Part shown: in pieces, positions 11,441-20,959 of the stretch
How the letters are laid out: each line of letters starts with the position of its first letter
Numbering within the stretch: the first letter of the stretch is position 1
Source of the DNA: Monoplex corrugatus
Lineage: Eukaryota; Mollusca; Gastropoda; Littorinimorpha; Ranellidae
Length of the DNA stretch: 64,000 nt
Assembly: GCA_030674185.1 (NCBI GenBank)
Contig: CM060312.1
Coordinates: 50,960,807 to 51,024,806 of the forward strand
Reading direction: 5' to 3'
Position numbers and translations under genes: made by a program
Notes under the pieces: generated by a model
Told to the model about the DNA's origin: nothing
Seen by the model: the letters and a program-made list of their open reading frames with translations, nothing else
Databases searched by the model: none

Positions 11441-11971
11441 GACAACAGCAGAAGGGCATCCAGGAGTCATGACCTGGATGTGGCCCGGCCCCCTGAGAGT
11501 GTAAGGAATTCAGGGCCGAAACACTTGTCTAAAGGGGGTTACTTCTCTGAAGACCTTCTGTTGTCTAGCTCTCCCTAGAGTTTCTTTCTACCTTGTTTTT
11601 TTGTTGTTTCTTTCTTTGTTTGTTTTTGCATATGAACAATGCAATGGCATCTTCGCTCCTATCAACATTGTGTTTCCTTTGTACCGTACTGCTAATTTCT
11701 TGCTATAAACTTGCCACATCTTCCCACATTTATAACACAGTGTGTTTATGTCTTTTTCTTCACATCATGCTTTTTGGTTGGTTGGATGCTTGTTTTTGTT
11801 TTTTGTTTGTTTGTTTGTTGTGGCTGTCCCATCTTTTTCACTGTTCCTGTCACTGCTTCCAAGTCTCATGTCAGCTTTCCAGCACACCATCAAACCCAAC
11901 GAAACTGAGGTCACTATGGGTGCAGGGTATAAAGGGTCAAGCAGTTTGAGACAAAGTTTTCGCAGCAATAA
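11441..11971. other. Non-coding spacer, probable LINE 3' region
   Basis: Contains a short inverted pair, GACAACAGCAGAAGG near 11441 and CCTTCTGTTGTC near 11556, that could fold as a stem about 100 bp apart. This is followed by T-rich sequence. No gene was seen. Confidence 0.35.
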
Positions 11972-12140
11972 GGAAATTTTTCTTCTAAAATTACGTTTAA
12001 TCTAACATATTTACCGTGGCTCACAAATGCAATAAGCGGCAGCGGTTTGCCATTTCTGCCTCGTAACAATAAAGTCCGAAGGGACAGTAACTCTGAGAGT
12101 ATCCATGTCTTGCGCATGCGCACGTGCTCTTCCTCTTTTC
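11972..12140 (+). repeat. DIRS inverted terminal repeat (left, 3' end of element)
   Basis: Positions about 12013-12140 are the reverse complement of 17470-17597 with few mismatches. The outer part (11972-12012) is absent from the other terminus but matches the left half of the internal complementary region. Confidence 0.9.
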
Positions 12141-12209
12141 GAGGAGACCTAGACCCTGACTGTGGATAGAAGGAACCAGGAAGGCGGGGAGGACGGGAGG
12201 GACTCTGCG

Positions 12210-12299
12210 TGAGCCACGGTAAGTATGTTAGATTAAACGTAATTTTAGAAGGAAAATTTCCTTTTAATTACACATACTAAACCGTGGCTCACAAATGCA
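12210..12299. repeat. DIRS internal complementary region
   Basis: The left half (12210-12263) is the reverse complement of the outer left terminus (11972-12024). The right half (12263-12299) is the complement of the outer right terminus (17576-17614). The halves meet at an AAGGAAAATTTCCTTTT junction. In DIRS elements this region is thought to splint the two ends of the cDNA so that it can circularise. Confidence 0.9.
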
Positions 12300-12332
12300 G
12301 AATAGCACTACCCGGATGGAGGGCTTACCTGG

Positions 12333-13637
12333 TTAACGCCTGGAGGAATGGTAGGAGTCAGGGCGTGTGGCTGAGATGGGGTGTTGGGCCACCACAGCGG
12401 AAGCAATACCCCTGGATCCGTCTTCGCGCAAACGGGAGACGTCGCGCAGGTAAAATTGAATGAATGTGCCTGGGGAACGCCAGTACGCGGCGTCTAGGAC
12501 GCTCTGGATGCTGGCATTGTGGGTGACTGCCAGCGAAGAAGCCCATGCTCTGATCTCATGGGGCCTTGGGGAGAAGACAGCTAGCTCTGAGCTTGACCTC
12601 GCATACGCAGCCTTGATGACTTCCCTCAGCCATCGAGAGATGGACGTGCGTCTAATGTCTTTTCTATAGTTTTCGTTGTAAGAGAGAGAAGGGTGGCGCT
12701 GCTGCTGGCGAGAAGATTTCGTCCGCTTTCTGTACGCTCGCAGGGCACGAACAGGGCAGAGCGTGCGATCCGCGTCGTCCGGAGCAAGGATAGACGTGAG
12801 GGGATGAATGGGGATGGTCGGAGAGGGAGAACCTGGCGACTGGTTCTTGGCTAAGAATTCCGGGAGTAGGCGGAGAGACATCGAGCCATCAGGTTCGAAA
12901 GCAACATCTCCGGGGAGTCCACTAAGGGCGTGCACTTCGCTGCAGCACCTCCCCGACGCGAGAGAGATGAGAAAGGCCATCTTGAAGGAGAGGAACTTGA
13001 GAGAACACTCCCTGATGGGCTCGTAAGGGGGGAGTCTCACGGATGAGAGGACGAGAAAGAGATCCCACGCCGGGGTGCGGCGGGGGGTTCTGGCTTCCTG
13101 GAGAGAAGCCCCTCTGACAAGATCCCGCAGTAGGGGATCGTCCGCAAAGGACGGACCACCCAACTGACTGATGGTGGTACAGATGGCCCTGTGAACCTTC
13201 ACTGAGGAGGACGAAAGCTTTTTCTCGGTTGACAGAAAACCGAGGTAGTTGGCCAACTGCAAGCGAGAGGGTGAGTGGGGTGACACCGCATTTGAGGTGC
13301 ACCAAGAGAGCCAGCCGTTCCAGTGGGCATTATACACCCCCTGTGTGCCCCGTCTGTGAGCTTGCTGCACAAGGCCGATTACAGCCGGGGACAAGCCTAA
13401 TGAAGACATCGAGTCCCGCACAGCATCCAGGCATGAAGGTTTAGAACCTCTGGATTGCCGTGCGGAATGCCTGACCTGGTTTGAAGGAGGGAGCGACCCA
13501 ACACCGCGAGTTTTAGCGGCGGCACATGGGACAGGTGCAGAAGTTCTGGGTACCATGCCTGTGCTGGCCATTTGGGTGCGACAAGGATCAATGTCGCTGA
13601 GTCCTCCCTGGCCTTCCGCAGTACGGGGGGAAGGCAT
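12333..13637 (-). CDS. DIRS tyrosine recombinase
   Basis: Open frame of 434 codons. The Arg-His-Arg-Tyr catalytic tetrad is visible: R230 in LASGRCCSE, H360 and R363 in RPHEIRAW, and Y396 in TFIQFYLRDV. An N-terminal core-binding-like helical part (about 65-190) includes YNAHWNGWLSWC and LANYLGFLS. It replaces an integrase by inserting a circular DNA copy. The frame overlaps the end of the RT/RNase H frame, as is usual in DIRS elements, so the true start may lie elsewhere. Confidence 0.9.
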   Translation of the reverse strand: MPSPRTAEGQGGLSDIDPCRTQMASTGMVPRTSAPVPCAAAKTRGVGSLPPSNQVRHSARQSRGSKPSCLDAVRDSMSSLGLSPAVIGLVQQAHRRGTQGVYNAHWNGWLSWCTSNAVSPHSPSRLQLANYLGFLSTEKKLSSSSVKVHRAICTTISQLGGPSFADDPLLRDLVRGASLQEARTPRRTPAWDLFLVLSSVRLPPYEPIRECSLKFLSFKMAFLISLASGRCCSEVHALSGLPGDVAFEPDGSMSLRLLPEFLAKNQSPGSPSPTIPIHPLTSILAPDDADRTLCPVRALRAYRKRTKSSRQQQRHPSLSYNENYRKDIRRTSISRWLREVIKAAYARSSSELAVFSPRPHEIRAWASSLAVTHNASIQSVLDAAYWRSPGTFIQFYLRDVSRLREDGSRGIASAVVAQHPISATRPDSYHSSRR

Positions 13638-13649
13638 AGCTGATGAGGT

Positions 13650-14433
13650 TCACCATGGAATGGATAGGGCATCTACAGCCCAGGCCGCTGGGTCCGGAAC
13701 TGGAGAGATGTACAAAGGGAGGCGGTGATTGAACCTGGTGGCAAAGAGGTCCACGTGTGGTTTGAACCATGCTGCCCATACTGGCTCCAGGACTGCATGG
13801 ACCAGTGTCCATTCCGAGGGAAGAACCATGTGGGATCTGCTGAGAGAGTCCACAAGTATGTTGATCTTCCCCGGGACATGCTTTGCTGAGAGCCGAATCG
13901 AGTGTTCCTCGCACCAGAGGAGGAATTGTTTCGCTCTCCGAGACAGGGAGTGGGAGCGGGCGCCCCCGTGCTTGTTGATGTAACAAGCTACTGTGGTGTT
14001 GTCCGTGTTGATACGGACATGTTTTCCCTTCAGAAAGGGGAGAAACTCCCTGAGTGCCTGAAAAACTGCCTCCAGTTCCAGCATGTTGATGTGGCAGGGC
14101 ATGAGTTCGTTTGACCACTGACATGCTGCTGTCAGCGTGCCCACGTGGGCTCCCCACCCGGAGGTGGCCACGTCCGTGAACAAGTCCTCCTGAGGAGAGG
14201 GCAGTGTGATAGGGACTCCCTGGGCTAACCATGACTGGGAGCGCCATTTGGTCACCGATGATTTGAACGAAGGACCCAGGGGGACCGGAAGGTCCCACGG
14301 CTGCAGCGACTGTGACCAACGCCTCCGGAATCCGCGTTGGAATTGCCACTTGAGGAGACGACCCAGTGGCACTAGGGGTGCCAGCGACTCCATAAGGCCC
14401 AGTAGGGAGGCCAGCTTCCTGGCAGGGGCGTGA
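13650..14433 (-). pseudogene. DIRS RNase H domain (C-terminal half of broken RT-RH frame)
   Basis: Same frame as the RT segment but separated from it by a TAG at 14434-14436; it reads without a break from 14433 down to 13650. Visible motifs are LFTDVATSGWG (first Asp), NMLELEAVFQAL (Glu), INTDNTTVACYINKHGG (second Asp) and LSAKHVPGKINILVDSLSR (last Asp). The tail DLFATRFNHRLPLY is typical of DIRS and related pol proteins. The domain removes template RNA during reverse transcription. Confidence 0.87.
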
Positions 14434-15203
14434 GGCTAAGGGAGCAGTTGGGCTAGGAGGCCCTGAAGGCGCAGTAAGCGCTGGGGAGTCGGGGTCACCA
14501 TCCACTTGGATGTGTCGAAGGACATGCCCAGGAACTGGAACTGTTTCGAGGGAGTGAGGTCCGACTTCTCCTCGTTGCAAACAAAGCCCAGGTTGTGACA
14601 GAGTCGCAGGACCTGGGAAGCTTGTTGTGCACATTGTTCCTTGGAGGAGGCGAGTAGAAGCCAATCGTCTAGATAGGCCTTGAGGCAGATACCCTTCCCC
14701 CGAACGTGCATGCACAGTTCCCTCGCCACCTTCGTGAACAGCCAAGGGGCGGGTGCCAGACTGAAGGGCAGGGCCCTGAATTGGAAGATCCGGTTCTTCC
14801 AGACGAATCTGAGGTACTTCCTGTCCCTGGGGTGAATAAGGAGGTGGAAGTATGCATCCTTGAGGTCGGTGGATATCCCCCAGTCATCCGGGTGCAAAGC
14901 ATCGTGGATGGACATAGGGGTTTCCATACGGAAATGGAGGACGCGGAGGAACCAGTTTAGGGCCTCCAGCCCCCCGAAGTTTTGGGGACCACAAAGATGC
15001 GGCCATAGAATCCCGGGGACGCACTGGAGGAAACCTCCGTGGCCCCCTTGGCTAGCATCGAAAGAACCTCCTGATCCAGGGCCTGCAAGGCCAAGTGATC
15101 TCGAGGAAGTGCGAAAGCAGGGGGAGAGGGCGTGAGAGGGGCCTTCCTTGGGCCTCAAGGAAGGCGGAACCCCGACCTGATCACCCGCAGGGCCCATGGG
15201 CAC
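14434..15203 (-). pseudogene. DIRS reverse transcriptase (frame-broken)
   Basis: The core is clear: STDLKDAYFHLLIHP (first Asp), FRALPFSLAPAPWLFTK and LKAYLDDWLLLASS with the YLDD box, then the FLGMSFDTSKW thumb-side motif. Upstream of about 14965 the RT-like reading continues in a different frame (PGFYGRIFVVPKTSGGW), so an indel splits the fingers region. The frame ends at a TAG (14434-14436). Both breaks make this copy unlikely to produce a full polymerase. Confidence 0.87.
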
Positions 15204-15245
15204 AGGATCTCCTGTGGGGGGTGATGGCCTCAGGCCGGGGGCGAG

Positions 15246-16745
15246 TCATTGAGGGTTGGCCGGCTGAGAAGGAGCCGGCCTGCGGGCCTTAGGCCGGGGA
15301 ACCGGCCGGCCCGAGTGCTGTTGCCTCTTCCTGTGCCCTTGGGGCCTGGAAGAGGCGCGAAACTTCGCCTGAGTGGGCCCATGGGATGGGTAGGCTGCTG
15401 GAGCCGGGCGCTTTGCTGCAGGGCGAGAGGGTCCCGAATGGAGGGCGAGGTCCCTTTTGATGTCAGCCTGGTGCTTCAGGATGGCTTGAACGTGGCTCCC
15501 GAAGAGGGAACCAGGCTGAATGGGCACCGCGCGCAAGGAGGCCTTGGCTGATGGCGAGCTAGCGACAGAGGATGCCGCGAGAATGGCATCCCGCCTCGCC
15601 ATGACGGAGTTGAGGTACGTCCGGGCCAAGGCCTCTGTGGAGCATTTGAGCCCCTCTGCCATGGCCTGGATAAAAGCCACAATGGTGGCAGAGTCAGGTG
15701 CCTGGCGTACCGCGAATGACTCGTGGTCTGGGTCCTTAAGGGCTGCCACTAGGCCGCCCAAGAAAGAGTCCATGGCGGAGGCTGCCACCAGCCCCCACCT
15801 CGCGTTCTCCTCCCATTCTGCCAAGCATCTCTCCATGAGGGAGATGTGCTGCGGCTGGGTCCGAGACCAATCGTTCACAAGGAGGAGATCCTCCTGTGTG
15901 AGGGAGAGGGGAGCCTCAGGGATGGCCTCATGGGCCATGAAGGGCTTCCGTTGGAAGGGGAGCGGGGCCGGCTTCAGGAATTTCCTGAAGGGCATGGCTC
16001 CCGGGAAGTCAGGCACGGATCCAGGGATGAAATCCTGTGCCTCTTTCCCCCTGGCGGTGTCCTGGACCCTCTTTAGGCAGTCAGCCACCATGTCGGACTC
16101 GTTGAGAAAAGAGGCACGTGGGGCTGAGGTAGGGTGTGCGCTGAAAAGGCGCTCGGCTGAGCAAGGCTTGGGAGCCTTGGGCTCTGGCACTGTGGACACG
16201 GCTTCCGGCGCGTGGCTTGCCAGCCGGTCCATGGCCTCTGGGAAGCAGAAGGCCGTGGGGGCAGGGGCCTCGTCCTCTGAGCCATAGTCCGTGTCCTCTG
16301 GCCCGCCTATAGAGGGGGCGAGAGTCCGCGGAGTGTCGGACCGGGGTGCCACGCCGGTGGGACCCAGGTCCGAGCCCCCAGGAGGTACCCCCGGGGGGGA
16401 ATCCGACACCGGGGGTGCCGGAGGGGCTGGCGAGGATGAGGCCTGTGCCGGTGGGGCACCAGGCATAAAGCCGGGCCGGGGGAAATCCCAATGTTGGGTG
16501 CCATGTACAGTGCCATGGGAGGCGCCATGGGATGAGCCCAAGGGGTACCAGGACCCTGACCCCATGAAGGGGAGGGCCTGGCCCGCTGGTAATGGTCCCC
16601 GTGGGTTGGGGTATCCCCAGTGCCCGAAGGGCCAGCCTGCTGGGGGCCGCTTGGCATGTGCCAAGGCGCCCAAGTGCTCTGTCCGGAATGGGACAGAGAT
16701 GTGCCAGCCCGCCGTGGGCCGCTTGGTATTTGCCAAGGCGCCCAA
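15246..16745 (-). CDS. DIRS gag-like ORF1
   Basis: 499 codons upstream of RT. The N-terminal third is rich in Pro, Gly and Ser, and the middle is helical (ESDMVADCLKRVQDTARG, SLTQEDLLLVNDW). The C-terminal tail is basic, Arg-, Pro- and Lys-rich, and suited to nucleic-acid binding. No zinc knuckle was seen. The start is uncertain: other frames stay open upstream to about 17323 and may be the original N-terminus. Confidence 0.7.
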   Translation of the reverse strand: MGALANTKRPTAGWHISVPFRTEHLGALAHAKRPPAGWPFGHWGYPNPRGPLPAGQALPFMGSGSWYPLGSSHGASHGTVHGTQHWDFPRPGFMPGAPPAQASSSPAPPAPPVSDSPPGVPPGGSDLGPTGVAPRSDTPRTLAPSIGGPEDTDYGSEDEAPAPTAFCFPEAMDRLASHAPEAVSTVPEPKAPKPCSAERLFSAHPTSAPRASFLNESDMVADCLKRVQDTARGKEAQDFIPGSVPDFPGAMPFRKFLKPAPLPFQRKPFMAHEAIPEAPLSLTQEDLLLVNDWSRTQPQHISLMERCLAEWEENARWGLVAASAMDSFLGGLVAALKDPDHESFAVRQAPDSATIVAFIQAMAEGLKCSTEALARTYLNSVMARRDAILAASSVASSPSAKASLRAVPIQPGSLFGSHVQAILKHQADIKRDLALHSGPSRPAAKRPAPAAYPSHGPTQAKFRASSRPQGHRKRQQHSGRPVPRPKARRPAPSQPANPQ

Positions 16746-16920
16746 GTGCTCTGTCCAGAATGGGACAGAGAGGTTGGGGCGGGGGAAGCAGCAGGCTGCG
16801 GGGAAGGAAGGGAGACAACCGGGGCGGATCGACGATCTGACGCTCGTAAAGGGGGAGTTGTCTCCCTTGACCCACCTGGCGAACCAGGGGGTGTCCCGCC
16901 TGGCGAACCAGGGGGTGAGC
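16650..16920 (-). repeat. Short tandem repeats at the gag 5' end
   Basis: Two copies of a unit of about 90 bp around GCGCCCAAGTGCTCTGTCC (16668 and 16739), and two copies of a 24-bp unit around CTGGCGAACCAGGGGGTG (16877-16918). They sit inside the DIRS leader/gag start and may explain the ambiguous reading frames there. Confidence 0.6.
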
Positions 16921-17469
16921 CAGTTTCAGTCAAAGTGCTGGCCTTCCTGCCTCCCGAAGGAGACCCATACCCAAGTCACCCTTCAGCCATAGGGGCTGAA
17001 ACAGTATCAGCTGAACCGGAGTTAAGCTGTACGAAGGGGGCGAGCACAGAATCGACAGAACCGCAGTCGAGTCGATAACCGTGATGGGCAGTGTGAAGGC
17101 CGCAAAATGACGAAAAGTCAACTGAGCCGCAGCTGAGTTGAGGGCTCGTGGTCACCGCAACAGAACCGTAGCTGAGTTGCGATGACTTGTCGATAGAGTG
17201 AGAGAGAGAAGACGTAGAAGGGAGACAAAGATGAAGAGAGAGCGGGTTTTGCAGCGGTCGAACCACCATTTTGTGGGTTGGAGAATTCGGCGGACGAAAT
17301 CTTCTTAACCCTCGCTTTGCCACCCAATCGCTTCACATAAGTTTCTCCCTTAAACGAAAACATAGGCAAGACACAAAAACAACAACGACAATCGATCGAT
17401 CGCGTAGCGAAATCGAAAAATACTTAGCTGCTCAGAGCGTACGAGGCAAGCTGGAAGCTGGGCTGCCGA

Positions 17470-17614
17470 GAAAAGAGGAAGAGCACATGCACATGCGCAA
17501 GACATGGATACTCTCAGAGTTACTGTCCCTTCGGACTTTATTGTTACGAGGCAGAATTGGCAAACCGCTGCCGCTTATTGCATTTGTGAGCCACGGTATA
17601 GTATGTGTAATTAA
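17470..17614 (+). repeat. DIRS inverted terminal repeat (right, 5' end of element)
   Basis: Mirror of the left terminus. Its outer bases (17598-17614, GTATGTGTAATTAAA) differ from the left outer bases and match the right half of the internal complementary region. Confidence 0.9.
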
Positions 17615-17728
17615 ATGATGGTTAGAGTGGTTAGGGTAGCGATGATACCATGGAGTTCCATGTCAAACTGAGACTGCGTGACGCGTGACAAGGCCGTTCC
17701 CTACGCTTACTGTATATCTTGCGTATGG

Positions 17729-18115
17729 ACCAGTCGCTGTTGTGTAGTGGTTAGCGCAACGGACTACAGACTGGAAGGTTGTGGGTTCAAATCCCCATCA
17801 GTCCCTTCAGAAATCATTGTGGGATTTTTCGGCTCTAACCGGCTTTTACCCAGAGTTGGGCGTACTATAGGCTCATTGGGAAGACTGGGACCACACAGTC
17901 AAGTCTTATCCACTTCACGGATGCGTCATAGAGGGTGTTGCTCAAATCTTTTGACCTGCACCGCGGGTGTCTGTGTATCTCAGGCCTGGTTGACGCCAGG
18001 ATATATTATGATAGTAAGCGTAGACCTGTCACGCAATCTCAATCCTGATTGGAACCCCATTGCATCATGATTATCACCCTCATAGTCATCATCATCATTG
18101 CATTGTAAAAACTGT
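17729..18115 (+). mobile_element. tRNA-derived SINE, copy 1
   Basis: The head starts GACCAGTCGCTGTTGTGTAG, with A-box-like GTGTAGTGGTTAGCGC and B-box GGGTTCAAATCCC. The body shares a long segment with the copy at 53292-53803 (for example TTTTTCGGCTCTAACCGGC), and the tail ends in CATCATCATC near 18090. It is Pol III-type and non-autonomous. Confidence 0.8.
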
Positions 18116-18224
18116 TCCAGCTTCTGCGGCATTAAGGTGGCGTATGAAATGGAACTAGGAAAAAAAAAGGTGAGTACAAAGGTAGCCCTTGGAGTGCGAT
18201 GATCCTAATATATATACATGTACA

Positions 18225-18259
<35 letters not shown>

Positions 18260-18844
18260 GTATATATATATGTATAAATATATATGTGTGTGCATACGTA
18301 TCTTGCTTATTACGAGCAGCCTACAGTAAAGCCTATTTATGAAAACAGAGTATATTTAGGTACGTTGTCACAGCCTTAAGAGAGGGAAAGTAAGGTTGTC
18401 TTCTTTGCAATAGAAAAAACAAACAGAAAGACAAAAACAAGCAAAAAGGTCTTTTACTCGACAGAAAAAACTGTCTGGTTTGATTCATAAAACGAAACAG
18501 AAACCTTTGAGGAAAACAACACTGCAGTAGGAGAAAGAAGTGAAAAAATGTTTAGGACTGTGGAGCAGCTTAGGTTACCCTACAAGGGCGTGTGTGACAG
18601 TGTACCTGTATTTACTCTACTTGACAAGGTGACCCTTGGCAGTCGTATTCTTTTTTTATAACTATATAAAGTTCTGTAATTTAGCACGCTCTCGGTTCCA
18701 TATACACCTATTTCTCTGCTCAGATCTCTGAATCTTTAAAACACAGCTAAAATCATACTACTAATTCTCCAGAGTATATCAAATAACTAGGCCACATTGC
18801 ATGCCGCCTTTTTGTATGCTGGTTTTTTATTTGCTGTAAATGAG
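18116..18844. other. Spacer sequence between SINE and 72-bp repeat
   Basis: AT-rich and non-coding apart from the TACA tract. No gene or transposon recognised. Confidence 0.4.
18211..18300 (+). repeat. (TACA)n/(TATA)n microsatellite
   Basis: Tetranucleotide TACA repeats grading into TATATG in the inverted-repeat spacer. Confidence 0.9.
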
Positions 18845-18916
18845 TGCGTACGTGTGCGTTCTTTGTATACGAGTGTACATCACATGATGCATGGTATAAA
18901 TATTTTTTGTCTCTCT
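18845..18916 (+). repeat. 72-bp perfect direct repeat, copy 2
   Basis: Second copy of 10111-10182. It lies after 8.7 kb of transposon-derived sequence and before a (TCTG)n-rich segment in the inverted-repeat spacer. Confidence 0.93.
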
Positions 18917-18953
18917 TTTTATTAATTAATACTCTAATGTGTTCTATTAATTT

Positions 18954-19105
18954 TCTCTCTCTGTCTCTGTCTCCGTCTCCGTCTCCGTCTCCGTCTCAGT
19001 CTCTATCTCTGTCTGTCTGTCTGTCTGTCTATCTCTCTCTGTCTCTCTTGTGTCTGTCTGTTTGTTTGTCTGTCTGTCTGTCTCTCTGTCTCTGTCTCTC
19101 TCTGT
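18954..19105 (+). repeat. (TCTG)n/(TCTC)n tract
   Basis: Pyrimidine-rich TCTCTGTCTCCG repeats just after the second 72-bp repeat. Confidence 0.88.
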
Positions 19106-19494
19106 CATATATATATCTATGTGGTTTACGCAGCAACCTTCGCATCTGATCTCTCACTTGAAACATGCGTAAAGCTTAAAGCGGTGACCTACAAATTTAA
19201 GTATCAATTTAAGATAATGAGATGTCGCGTGAGACATGATTTCACGAGTTCATACAAAGGCCATATACTGTAAGTTACAAACTATTCAAGCTATGAATAA
19301 AAAGGATAGAAGTTGTCTCTTAACTCTTAAGGCTGTAAAGACATGGTGTGACAGAGACCTCAACTATTCTCAGGACCAGTATTACCAGGGCATTACCCAT
19401 CTCTCTTCTCCAACCCTGAACAAGATCAGATAACCAATCACAGTTGACTGGATCGAAGCTTCATGCACCAAACTTTTTAAAATCCAGACTCAGT

Positions 19495-19640
19495 CCTATG
19501 GGCATGATAGTCAAGGGGGTAAAAGTCTGACTTAATTACAAGGTCTGGATTCAATCCTACAGAGTACCTCTCACCTTTTTCTGACCTTCCTAGTCAATGC
19601 CTAAACACCCTTCATGTGAATACGCGTGCAGAACATTCAG
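19495..19640 (+). mobile_element. tRNA-like SINE head spanning the right-arm inner boundary
   Basis: GGGCATGATAGTCAAGGGGG resembles an A-box region and GGTCTGGATTCAATCC a B-box. The inverted repeat begins about 5 bp after the B-box (19560), so the left arm has only the body of this element. Confidence 0.5.
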
Positions 19641-19984
19641 CATGCCTATTAATGATCCTGTGAATCTCAGTAGTGTCAAATAGCTTATGGAAACATGAAA
19701 ACACACAGCATGCACGCTCGCCAAAGGCGGAATGCAGTTAACATGCTGTCTGTACAATGTAAGCAAAAACAGCATGCACAAAATTTGGAACGCTATTTTT
19801 TAAAAAAGAAAAAGTTGATCCTGTAAAGTCAGACTAGAAGCCAAGAGTGCACATGGATGCAAACCCAGCGTCACGCATTTACTTTTTGTTCAGTTGCTGC
19901 AAGACAAGTCGTTGCTGGCAATCCCTGGTGTAAATTTACTGATGATTGATCTTTGTTCCGTTGTTAGAGTTTCAACACGACTGT

Positions 19985-20231
19985 AAACATGTATGGGCTG
20001 GGTGGCTCTGTTGAGAGGACCGTAGAGTCAAGATCATATGTCTCGAGTTCAATCCCAGCCCACAACATAACATACCTGTTTGCTGCCCGTCAATGCTCTG
20101 AGTACTCTGGTGGTGTCAGCTTAATGTCTCTCAGATCCCTTTCTCTCCTACTCCCTCTCCTGACAATGTCAAGACCTTGCCATCATAATGGGTTCTGCGA
20201 CTATCGTGGTTGACAAAGTCCAACCTAGCAC
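19985..20231 (+). mobile_element. tRNA-like SINE, right-arm copy
   Basis: Starts near 19993 with GGCTGGGTGGCTCTGTTGA, about 68 nt to GAGTTCAATCCCAGCCC. An acceptor-like pairing GGCTGGG/CCCAGCC exists but there is no room for a T-stem, so it is not called as a tRNA gene. A related copy lies at 42590-42700 (minus). Confidence 0.6.
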
Positions 20232-20742
20232 TTTATTTATTTGTGTACCCTCATGTGGGATCTCAGGCCAAAGTCTAATGCACACAGCGGCCGCATACAG
20301 GACACCCAATGGAGCGCTCTGCAGAGTTGATTCTGGCCTTTATTGCTGCATGCTTTTCCACTTGGCTTCTTCATCTTTCATTTTCATAAGCTTCTGTTCC
20401 CTTGCGAATAGCGTGCCTCCATTCAGACCTGTTTGTGGCCATGATTTCCCATTGTTCGTCATCAGTGTCATGTCGCATTTCTGGAGATTTTTTTTCGCGA
20501 TGTCTTTGTAGCAAAGCTTTGGCCATCCTCTTCATCGATGGCCCTCTGTCAGTTCATTGTAGAAGAGCTGCTTTGGTAGCCTGTTATCCTGCATGGGCAC
20601 GAGATGTCCAGACCATCTTAGCCGAGACAGTGTTGGCAGTGCATCTATGCTTGGCATCTGGGCTTGCAAAAGTGCATTCACATTTGAGACTCTGTTGTAC
20701 CATTTGATGTTTAAGATAGGTCGAAGGCAGCGCTGGTGAAAT
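20232..20742 (-). pseudogene. LINE C-terminal fragment, family B, right-arm copy
   Basis: Mirror of 8930-9440. The + strand shows only shadow frames; the coding remnant is on the minus strand. Confidence 0.7.
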
Positions 20743-20959
20743 TGATCTAGGAAATTGACATGCTTACTGACAGATCTAGGTTGAATACATACAGAGCTGT
20801 ACGAGTGCTATAAATCCCACTTGAACAAACTCTGAACTCCTAATGGTGGCATGCTTGTTTTGATGCAGCTGTGGCACAGTTTTGAGATAAGTTGATAAGT
20901 TTTAATATCTGGGAACGGTCACCTCACCAGATGGCAGATGGACACCAGAAATAGCTAGC

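Larger units (their letters stand above)
11972..17614 (-). mobile_element. DIRS-type tyrosine-recombinase retrotransposon, nearly complete
   Basis: A 5.6-kb element with all DIRS hallmarks: inverted terminal repeats (11972-12140 and 17470-17614), an internal complementary region (12210-12299), and, read on the minus strand, gag-like ORF, reverse transcriptase, RNase H and tyrosine recombinase. There is no protease or DDE integrase, as expected for the group. Defects seen: a frame break upstream of the RT core near 14965, an in-frame TAG at 14434-14436 between RT and RNase H, and a shortened right terminus. The recombinase frame is intact. It is probably a young copy because the termini and coding frames are so well kept. 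Confidence 0.92.

Noticed and set aside
12460..17300. Many plus-strand open frames over the DIRS element, including one of 255 codons
   Set aside because: They are antisense shadows of the GC-rich minus-strand gag, RT, RNase H and recombinase frames.
17735..17815. Candidate tRNA gene
   Set aside because: A- and B-box-like motifs are present, but the acceptor and T stems do not pair and the sequence continues into a SINE body.
19993..20061. Candidate 68-nt tRNA with acceptor pairing GGCTGGG/CCCAGCC
   Set aside because: The B-box directly abuts the acceptor 3' strand, leaving no T-stem. Repeated copies point to a SINE.
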